Assembly: GCA_047495785.1 (NCBI GenBank)
Contig: JBLDXI010000023.1
Location: forward strand, 62,001-126,000
DNA from: Lepidodermella squamata
Taxonomy: Eukaryota > Gastrotricha
Direction of reading: 5' to 3'
DNA: 64,000 nucleotides
In this document: positions 55,891 through 64,000 of the stretch, in pieces
How positions within the stretch are numbered: position 1 is the first letter of the stretch
How the letters are laid out: every line of letters starts with the position of its first letter
Position numbers and translations under genes: made by a program
The notes under the pieces: model-generated
Told to the model about the DNA's origin: nothing
The model's input: the letters and a program-made list of their open reading frames with translations, nothing else
Database searches by the model: none

Positions 55891-57996
55891 TCAATGCTCT
55901 GATACACCACGGATTTGTTTCAACTGAAACGCAGTCATCAGCGTGTAGATTAGCAGCAGCATCTGAATGGCCCCGAACGATCCTAGCAGGGCTAAACTAA
56001 CGTCCGGCATTTCACATATCACGAACCAAGTTTCTTCCACAGTATCAGAATTTTCATCGTAAATGGGCCGCTGATTTGACTGTTCAACACATGTTGAGTT
56101 ATAGCGAGTAATCAACCACGCGATTATCAAGCCTAAGCTAGGGCAAGCTACAACAGGCCCGTAAGTCACGGTTTTGTTGTCAAACGTTTTGAAAGTCCCC
56201 GACGTGAATCGAACTATCAGTTTCGGTGATCGAGCCGTAGATGGATACATGCTTGTCGGGGCAGATGTCGGGGCCACGGTTAATCGTGATTTCCGCAGCC
56301 CTTTTCTGATGCTCGCTCTAACAAATGCATTTAGGACTGACATTTTGGCTGTAATCAGGCTGCAAACGAAACTCAGGCCGAGGCCTAGAATGAAAATCAC
56401 GGCGTTTTCAATTTCTGCGCTTCCGGCACTCTGTTCTATCACGGAAAGGGCTGAAGCTGCGTTTAAGCTGACGAGACCTATCAAGACGAAGATTTTTGAC
56501 CGTCCAAAATTCCAGAGATCGAATTTCTTGAAAGAAATCGCTGCTATACCTGCTAGTTTTAAACAGGATGAGAAAATCGATAAGGCTATGACAATCGAAA
56601 AGACTGCCGTCGAAATTCGGAGAAAAACCTTCCGAAAAATCGGTTGATCCAGCGGGAGTCTCATTGCAATCGGGTTGAGCGTATCCAACGAGTAACTTCT
56701 CAGATCGAATTCTTCAAGAGCTTTGTTCAGACTTTGCTTGACAAGGTACAGTATCTGCATGCCAGCTGACTGGCTCCACTGAGTCACAACCTGAATATCT
56801 CCCAGCAGTTGGCCAGTTTTGCTGTATGAAGTTCTACCAACTCTGATCCCATTCGGTTCCCTAGCTAAAATAACTTCTTTGGCAATGGAAACCACAATTT
56901 CAGGGCGACTTTCATAGTCTCTGAGTGAGAGATTGAATTCAGTCTTCAACCTACGATCAGTCTCATTGAGGGCTAATACGGCGTTAGTAAGAACATCGTT
57001 GATGTGGAAAGAAGTCAGGTACTCATCAACAGTCAAGTTTGTTGCACGGCTGATGAAACTCTCAAACTGATCAGCTGTATCGCCAAGGTCCGAAATTCTG
57101 TCGCGAACCGTCGGCCTTTGCGCATTGCCAAAGTAGAAAGTTTGCCTAGCTTGGTCTCTTAGTAGCTCCGAACTGCAGCCAAGTAGCGGAGACAATGAGA
57201 AAGCATTCGAAAATGCGAGGAAAACAAATCTGGGCCCAGTTATTCCAGCCTTGTGAGCCTCACAAAGAAATCGCGGGACGATTGTCGAGCTGAAGCTTGA
57301 AATAACTAGAATCCTTAAGCCGGATTTCTTCAGACTGGCAATCACCTCCAACATTGCTTCATCGATCAGGTTGAATATTGGAACTTCAAGCCCGGCTGCT
57401 ACTGCTCGGTTGTTGAAATACAGCCCAGTCAGAAAATCGCTGCCGTAGAGGGTTGTTGTGAGCGAGGCGACCTTTTTCCATCTACCAACCTGCTGAATGA
57501 ACCTTAGCATTGCCACGGCAGTTATTCTTGATGTTGCCAGGGTAAGGAACATATTCGGGTACAAATTTCTATCGGTCAACTGCTGAGCGACGCAAAAGCT
57601 CGACAGAGAAACTGTTTTAATGTGGCCTAGAAAAGTCCCGACAGCCGTGCAGCCCGTTGCAACCGCCGGTCCAATGACGATTGGAGATTGCAATCCGATC
57701 GAAGGGTCTTCTCTGCGGAACCCAATCAAGCGCGAAGCTGCTTGCCATCCCACGATCTCGTCCATCAGGTGGAACTCGAGGAAATAGTCGTTCAACACAT
57801 CACTTCTAGCGTTGATTTTATCGGCGACATAATGCATGGTTTCCACCCCGGCTTGAGCTTGTTTTGGGTCGATCAGGTAAATCGGGGACAGAATTGCCAC
57901 CCGCAGCTTTTGTGCTCTGTAGCCAGCCGTCATGCTTGACCGAATCGCAGAAATATGCATCAGAAGTGTGACAATTATTAACCTGTTTTGAAGCAT
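55891..57996 (-). pseudogene. GABA-B-like receptor, type C, copy C4 (C-terminally truncated duplicate of C3)
   Basis: A 701-residue open frame closely similar to copy C3 along its whole length, with an intact signal peptide, Venus flytrap (YLIDPKQAQAGVETMHYVAD, GPAVATGCTAVG, ITGPRFVFL) and the first five helices. Homology stops abruptly at RGVSEH: the duplicated segment ends at about 55893, and unrelated sequence supplies an immediate stop. TM6, TM7 and the tail are missing, so it cannot form a normal seven-helix receptor. The long frame has no internal lesions, so the truncation is recent, or a truncated product is made. Confidence 0.87.
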
Positions 57997-58352
57997 GTTT
58001 TTGTCAATTATTAGTGCAGTATGAAAATTTTAATATTTTGAAACCACCGGAATCCGCATGATTGCAGTCATGCTTGGTTTAATATTTCAAAATCGATAAA
58101 AATATGCACCCGGCAAAAGCCATTTCCAACAGACAAATTTTACTCTCGCATTTCACTAATTTTGCACGTCCAGGCCTTCAACGAACTAATCAGCTGCAGA
58201 AATAAGCGGCGAATTCGGCTAGTTCATTGACCTCATGGCGAATGCCCCATTGCTAATTAGGCACGCATTTGAGGTGTTGACGCAAGATCTCGATCATTAC
58301 CCTTGCTTTCACATCAGCCTCTAACCCAACTGTCGAATTTCTGAAATGAAAA
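57997..58352. other. Divergent intergenic region between C4 (minus) and C5 (plus)
   Basis: A 356-nt gap separates the two start codons. The C4 side resembles the C3 upstream region. No gene is visible here. Confidence 0.4.
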
Positions 58353-60650
58353 ATGGTCAGCTTTATTGCTTTCGCTTTATTTAGCCTCAACGCTGCGTTC
58401 AGCGTGGCGACGGCTGCATTCAACGAAACAAAGCCGGTGAAACTGAAAATTCTATTTCTCGCCACCCTCACTCAAATCGACCCATTTGCAACGAAACTGA
58501 TGACGCTGTCTGCGGAATTTGCTATCGAACGTGCTAATGCCAGGCCGGATGTTCTTCCCGGTTATCAATTGGAACTTGAATTCGCCGATGAGGATCTAGG
58601 GAATGCAGCCGTTCGGCAATTGGTCAACTTCAGGAATCGGGCCGCCGATGAGTTGCAAGCCCCTATTATCGTCGGGCCTAGTTTCTCTACTGGTTGCAAA
58701 GCTGCTGGTGCGATTTTACACTACTTAAGCACAGTTGGCATTAGCCAATCTTGCGTGGGACCTAAATTTGAAGACCGCTGGCTTACTCCGAACATGTACC
58801 TATCTCTGTCAACGTTCAGATCGTCTATAATGACGATTCTCATATTCATCAAAGATGTCGGAAAATGGAAGCGATTCGGCATTTGGGCCAATTCTGGCAA
58901 TGTCAACGATTATCAAAACGCGTTCTTCCTTAATGAAAAGGCTGTTAGCTCGGGCCTAGCAGTTCCTTGGTTTAACATTGCCACTGAAGTTCTTCAGGAG
59001 GATCTCGAGTCTTTGAAGATAAGCGGGCTTAGAATCATTTATATAGGAAATTCGAACGGCGTAATTCTAGTCAAATTTCTTTGCGAGGCCCATCTAGCTG
59101 GACTCAGGGGGCCTCGATACATCTTTCTGGCTCCATCCGGTGGGATTGGTGCCTCTCCCGCGAATTCGAAATGTTCTCAGACGGTGTTGATCGAGCAAAT
59201 TCGTCACACTTACTTCTTCGGCAACACCTACCTAGAAAACTACACTCAAACTACAGATCTGGGCTATACTAATCTCGAATTATACAGTGAGATTAGCCGC
59301 AGGGCAAATCGATCGCTGGATGCACTGGCTTGGCTAATAGTTGGCCATGATTCCACCCTAGCAGTCATTATGGCTCTGAATGCTACAGAGACGAAACTCA
59401 GAGCCAACTACAATATGTCGCTACGTGACTATTCTGAAAATCCGCAGTTTATAGCTAGCATTGCCAACGAGTCTGTGATGAATGTTCGATTCACAGGTGC
59501 TCATTACGGCGAGAGGTTCTACAGCTCAGCCGGGCTAATTCAAGGCGATGTTCAAGGCGCACTCATCTATCGTGAGTCATTCGGCGTTAAATACGTTGGA
59601 TTGCAGCGATTAAAGGCCGGGAATCACAGTCAGAATCCATACGATATTGCCAACTATGAAATCAACTTTGTTCGTGATGTGGATTGGATCGAAGGGAGGC
59701 CGCCTTTGGACAGACCTAGAATTGAAATTTGCACCTCGAAAATTTCATTTGAGCTAATTGCCGTAATTTGGTCTGCGCTGAGTGTACTTTCGTCCAACCA
59801 AGCTGTCGCTGCTATTTTCCTCTGGAAATTCAGGCTTCACATCTGGGTGAAATTTCCACGTGCTAAAATGTTTGGTCTAGGAGGCTGTCTACTTCTAAAT
59901 TTATCAGCAGGAACTTTCGTACTTGAGAATCACTTCGCCCAAATATGTACGATTTTTCTTATTTTAGTCAGCGGATCAATGATTTTCGGCACAGCTTCTA
60001 TCAGACCAATTGTTCTGCTGGAATTTACGCGAGAAGTTCGAACTCACGCGAAAAAAGTTAAAAGAGAGCATCCGTTCAATATTTGGTTCTCGGCGCAAAT
60101 CTGGTGGATCTTGGATATTTCCGTCGTCAGGGCAGTTTCAATCTATACTCTGGTTTGTGCTTCTCTGTCCGCGGGCTTGATCGCTAGCCAGAATTTCAAA
60201 TGCGAATCGAAGCTTTCATTCGGGTCATTTTACAACGATGCATCAGATACCGTGTTTGAGAGTCAATCGATGCAGTGTTCATGGAGTGCTGCTTACACCA
60301 CCGTTGGTTGGAGTCTCATCGGGACGATTGCAGGACTCCAAACTGTAGCTCTGTCCCTCGCCATCGTCTCGTGCTATCAATTGAAGCGAGTGAAAGGCAT
60401 GGCCCGTGTTCGTGAGTTTTGGCCCATGTGCTTCGCTGCCGCCACTGGCATAACCCTGTACGCGTCTGCCATTGGCGTAGCAGTGCTAACAGCGCAAGAT
60501 CAAGTGGAGCAGCGTATTGCTGTGTCGCTGTGCTGTCTCCTGATTTCAATGACCGAGTCTGCCACCTGGATTGCGCCTCTAGCATCGAACATATTGCAAC
60601 GCCGTCGCATTGCTGCTAGGAGACGATTCTCCGAAAGGAGTTCACGATAA
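58353..60650 (+). CDS. GABA-B-like class C GPCR, type C, copy C5 (intact, divergent)
   Basis: A single exon of 765 residues. A signal peptide (MVSFIAFALFSLNAAFSVA) is followed by a Venus flytrap with KLKILFLATLTQIDPFATK, RANARPDVLPGYQLELEF (GABA-B-like), GPSFSTGCKAAG, VGKWKRFGIWA, FLCEAHLAGLRGPRYIFLAP and STLAVIMALNATETKL. GRPPLDRPR leads to TM1. The second loop keeps SFYNDASDTVFESQSM plus Cys. VSCYQLKRVKGMARVREF matches the TM5-TM6 region of the other copies. The basic tail (RRRIAARRRFSERSSR) is about 20 residues. It is the most diverged type C copy but has no lesions. AATAAA follows at 60728. It is divergent from C4 and convergent with the peptidase gene at 61301. Confidence 0.87.
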   Translation: MVSFIAFALFSLNAAFSVATAAFNETKPVKLKILFLATLTQIDPFATKLMTLSAEFAIERANARPDVLPGYQLELEFADEDLGNAAVRQLVNFRNRAADELQAPIIVGPSFSTGCKAAGAILHYLSTVGISQSCVGPKFEDRWLTPNMYLSLSTFRSSIMTILIFIKDVGKWKRFGIWANSGNVNDYQNAFFLNEKAVSSGLAVPWFNIATEVLQEDLESLKISGLRIIYIGNSNGVILVKFLCEAHLAGLRGPRYIFLAPSGGIGASPANSKCSQTVLIEQIRHTYFFGNTYLENYTQTTDLGYTNLELYSEISRRANRSLDALAWLIVGHDSTLAVIMALNATETKLRANYNMSLRDYSENPQFIASIANESVMNVRFTGAHYGERFYSSAGLIQGDVQGALIYRESFGVKYVGLQRLKAGNHSQNPYDIANYEINFVRDVDWIEGRPPLDRPRIEICTSKISFELIAVIWSALSVLSSNQAVAAIFLWKFRLHIWVKFPRAKMFGLGGCLLLNLSAGTFVLENHFAQICTIFLILVSGSMIFGTASIRPIVLLEFTREVRTHAKKVKREHPFNIWFSAQIWWILDISVVRAVSIYTLVCASLSAGLIASQNFKCESKLSFGSFYNDASDTVFESQSMQCSWSAAYTTVGWSLIGTIAGLQTVALSLAIVSCYQLKRVKGMARVREFWPMCFAAATGITLYASAIGVAVLTAQDQVEQRIAVSLCCLLISMTESATWIAPLASNILQRRRIAARRRFSERSSR

Positions 60651-60727
60651 TCATCGAGTGCAAGCGAAGCACTGTTAGAAGCTAAGAAACGCTGATAATG
60701 AATTTAATGTTTAATTAGTTCAGTTGG

Positions 60728-60733
60728 AATAAA
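60728..60733 (+). terminator. Polyadenylation signal AATAAA of receptor C5
   Basis: AATAAA about 80 nt past the stop codon of the single-exon receptor. Confidence 0.5.
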
Positions 60734-60739
60734 ACGGCT

Positions 60740-61300
60740 ATACCATAAACTAACTATGTGTTCGTCTCGCGGAAGAACCAGCACTTTGTCTATTCTGAAA
60801 AGTACTACATATCCATGGCTCTATAGAAGAGCAGTATAATACTCTGCGAACTGTTAAATTAGCTACGGCCGACGCCCTGTACTCGCTGAACAGCTGAAAG
60901 AAAAACTGGTGGGTATTTACCAGATTAACAGATCAATTTGAAATTCGCAAAAAATAGATGGTGCGTGATTTTGACGACGATAAATGATAAACACTCTTAA
61001 TTGCTTCATTTTGAGATGTTCATCTTTTAAAAAAGGGAGAAATTTCAAAATATTTAGGCTGACTGCTCCGGCTTTAATTTCGCTTATATCAGGGAGACAT
61101 ACGACCTGCCTCTCTCGGTTCTCACTGTCTCCTCTTGGGTCGATCACACTATAACAAATGATGTGATATTCATAAAGCTATTTCATATAGCAACTATTTA
61201 CCATTTATTGCCATACTATTTTAATTATTTCCAATTATTTTCAAAAATTATTGGAGCAAAACTAAATTCGTTGAAGTTGGGTTTGCATGCGAATCCGCTT
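60740..61300. other. Convergent intergenic region
   Basis: Between the 3' ends of receptor C5 and peptidase copy 2. TTTATT at 61204-61209 is a plausible AATAAA for the minus-strand peptidase. No gene seen. Confidence 0.4.
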
Positions 61301-63381
61301 CTAGAAGGGTAACGCTTTGGGCAAAGCGAAGACAAGAATAGGACTGATAGCTATTGGAACTAACAGAAAAGTCAAGAAATAAAGAACGCGCCCTCCAGTC
61401 AGCGCAACAACAGCCGAGTTGAACATGAGCGGGAAAATGGTCATAAGCCAAACGATAGCCGAAATGATATACTCATAAGCTGTCCAAGTTTTATGACATT
61501 CATCGGGACATTTAAAACGGCCAGCAACCGGGATCATCACCTCGAGCAGAACAGTTGTGACGTAGAAGTAGTAGAGAGTCGGGATGAAGGTGACACAAAA
61601 GTGTCTAATCATAGCGATGATTCCAGCCAGCCACTTTGGTATTGGGATCCATGAGAAAACAAGCTTTTGTAGCGTCACTCCGATCGAATCGAAAATCAGT
61701 GGCCACCAAAGCCAGAAAAGGGAGAAAATGTAACTGCTGGCGATTTGAAGAGCTGTGGTAATAGCAACAACGAGGCTAACAATAACGAGAGCACCATCGA
61801 TGCAGGCGTCATGAGCACTTTGTAGGTCCTTGTCCACTTTAGAAATGATAAATCGATAGAATGACGCGTGAATAAGCACGCCGATAAACACAGAAGGGGA
61901 AACATGGGTGAAGATGAGCAGCCACGGCCGGAACCACATGAACAGCCGAACCGTACTGATGGTTTGCAAAAACGAGGCAAACATCAGAACTCCAAGTGTT
62001 GCCAAAAACGTGATGAATTGAGCAGACAGAGCTAAGCCGAAAGTCTTTAGATATAGAAATTGGCTAAAAACACCACGAATGATGATTCTTGCGACTACAA
62101 AAATGATGGCCAAGCTATTTAGGGCTATGCCAAAAGTTGAAAAACCATAGATTATCATTGAATAGCCGAACGCGTCGAAAAAGACTGGTCGATGAGATTT
62201 TCCAGCTGCTTTGCTGCCCAATCGACCATAATGCTTAACAGTTTCGTCATTTGCGAGAAATTTAGTGATGCCGTATATGTTGACACCAGCGCGTTGTATT
62301 GTCCCATCCGGAATTCGGTCAACCGTGTCGTGGGGCGTGTGATACACGTAGCTATTCGCGTAGTAAGCAATGTCGATGCCAGGCCATCGAGCCTGCTCCG
62401 TCCAAATGGTGTAGTCTGTATCTGACCCTACGAGACGAGACTGGTAAATCTCCTGGCCAAGCACAGTTCCAAATGGGTACTTTGCACCCTTGGAATACGC
62501 TTCAATCAGTCGATACGTATCAGGACCAGGCCCGCCTTGGAACAGCAACTCTCGCCCGCCGCTACCAACTGCGTCCAAGTTTATGAAGGTTTTAATGTCG
62601 CCGCGCCAAGGATCGGTTCCAGCAAAGACCTCAGCGCCCAACAGGCCTTTTTCTTCGCCTTCATTGAAGAGAAATATAACTGAATTCACAATCGGCGATT
62701 TAGAGGACAGCATCGCTCGGATAATCTCCATCACGAGTGCGCAATTCAATCCGTTGTCACTAGCTCCGGGGCCCTGAAATGATAAAAGCGGTAACTGTTG
62801 GAGAAGACCTTTTTCAAACATACCTCCTCTCCACTGTCATAATGACTATTTACAAGGACCGCAGAAATGTTAGTTCCATCAATGGGATCGATTCTTCCAA
62901 TAATATTCGTAGCATTATACCTGTTACCCGTCGGATTTCTGATTGCAACTGAAAACTTGAATGGTGCATCGTCAGGCAACAGTCGAGACAAATTTGTCAA
63001 ATAATCCGTTATGAAGGCGGCAGTTTGCTGCGAGTTATTTGATCCAAGTGGCCTGATACCAAAACTGAAAATGTTGTACAGAGATTTTCTCGCCCTAGCC
63101 ATTACGAATTGATCCGTGTCAAGTAGGTAACTCTCTACGTTTTCAGCTGGTATTCCGAATTGTGAAGACGGGTCAGGGACCGAGGGGAGTCTGCGTGTTT
63201 CAAGGTGCGCTGCTCCGTAAGTTAGGAGAGCAATGGCGAAGATTGCCAGGAGGTGTAACCAATTGAGCGGAGCCGTATCTTCAACGGGCTGGTCAGTCAC
63301 CAAGTTGACGCCTTTTTTGACGTGCCACTTTTCTCGAGTCGAGTTATCCCCCATTGCAGTAACAGTTGTAAATGAGCTCAA
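61301..63381 (-). CDS. ERMP1-like M28 family membrane metallopeptidase, copy 2
   Basis: Two exons (62824-63381 and 61301-62773; intron 50 nt) give about 676 residues on the minus strand. The intron sits at the same codon and phase as in copy 1, directly after the HxD motif. A membrane helix at about residues 40-60 precedes the catalytic domain: His180/Asp182 in NSHYDSGEE, Asp192 in GASDNGLN, Glu226/Glu227 in FNEGEE, Asp in INLDAVGSGG, and His in YVYHTPHDT. All five metal-site positions are kept, so the enzyme is probably active. About eight hydrophobic helices follow. The two copies are collinear throughout; copy 2 has an extra CPDECH loop near residue 590. The start at 63381 is the first in-frame ATG; 63354 is an alternative. 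Lumenal or extracellular peptide trimming is inferred from the family. Confidence 0.87.
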
Positions 63382-63726
63382 TTAGGGAAGGAATAATTTC
63401 ATTTGGAAAGATAAGGAGGACTTTTTACTTTATGATGCGCGATTTTTGCTAAAATAATTCACCACCTGGGCATGTAACTCCGATACCGCATTCAAGGCCT
63501 CGACTTGCAGCGTGAATCTTATCTCCTTATCGAGAAAAGCATCAGCGATAAGCAGTCACGTTATCAGTCACGCATAGTTCGTGTGCGTACACTCAGATAA
63601 CAGATAATTCAGCGTCAATATTTCTAGAATCTTGAAATCATCAAGACATAACAATGAAATTAAATGGAGGACAACGAATTGTGATATCCTCCAAAGTGAG
63701 AGAGCCGTGTTGATCTGGAGATTTAT
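63382..63726. other. 5' flank of peptidase copy 2
   Basis: No supported exon. It should contain the promoter of the minus-strand peptidase. Confidence 0.35.
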
Positions 63727-64000
63727 TTATTTAAGGGAAAGATACCCCAGCATTATAATGTTGAACGAAATATTGCAAACGCAGAAGAGAAAAAAGGCCA
63801 CAATGTCGATAACAATGAAGACTGGGACTGCCACCACTGCAACACCTGACTTTTCTATAAGCTTTATCGTGGAAAATCCTGCAAAAACCGCACATGATCG
63901 CAGAGTATGTCGAAGTAGCCATGGCGAACATGATGACGCCAAGGATGTAGAACGAATTTAAGATATGTTGGGGTGACTGAGGAACAGCGGCCGAGAACAG
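63727..64000 (-). CDS. Possible 3' exon(s) of a membrane protein running off the window
   Basis: Two minus-strand frames look like membrane protein. One (from the window edge to about 63850) reads ILNSFYILGVIMFAMATSTY. The other (to the stop at 63727) reads VAVVAVPVFIVIDIVAFFLF followed by CVCNISFNIIMLGYLSLK. The last part loosely resembles TM4 and the C-terminus of Cys-loop ligand-gated channels. A frameshift or tiny intron would have to join them. Evidence is weak. Confidence 0.25.

Overview
The window is animal (metazoan) nuclear DNA. Most genes are broken by many very short introns (about 50-60 nt, GT-AG with occasional GC-AG), they carry AATAAA signals, and they sit among Penelope-like, Jockey-like, MULE and hAT elements. 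Weak polypyrimidine tracts argue against a typical rhabditid nematode. I cannot name the phylum; a small-intron invertebrate fits best.

The main content is a rapidly changing cluster of GABA-B-type (class C) GPCR genes: an extracellular Venus-flytrap domain joined directly to seven membrane helices, with no cysteine-rich linker. I separate three subfamilies by sequence and gene structure. Type A has seven exons: 753-3737, 4201-7764, a fragment at 23780-25607, and 30197-33783. Type B has five exons: 10810-13655, 14713-19372 and 35743-38467. Type C has a single coding exon: 20386-22629, 26904-28870, fragments near 34668 and 38589, 40357-42708, 55891-57996 and 58353-60650. The B introns are a subset of the A introns at the same phases, and C has none. 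Intact copies are 4201 (A), 10810 and 35743 (B), and 40357 and 58353 (C); 20386 is nearly intact. The rest carry frameshifts, truncations or exon insertions.

Two ERMP1-like M28 zinc metallopeptidase genes (8436-10545 plus strand; 61301-63381 minus strand) lie towards the two ends of the cluster.

Mobile DNA is dense. Several insertions can be read base-precisely: a 1347-bp inverted-repeat transposon with an 8-bp target duplication in the last exon of the 14713-19372 pseudogene; a 336-bp purine/pyrimidine-rich insert in another exon of the same gene; three copies of a short retroposon with 10-12 bp duplications, two of them inside receptor exons; a MULE-like element (22824-23673); and a hAT element (49330-50387) containing a nested palindrome. 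From about 43 to 55.5 kb there are a rearranged Penelope-like element with a hammerhead-like motif, a Jockey-like element that lacks its 3' part, a decayed MULE transposase and poorly explained AT-rich DNA. The picture is a birth-and-death receptor cluster, possibly chemosensory, being actively broken by transposons.
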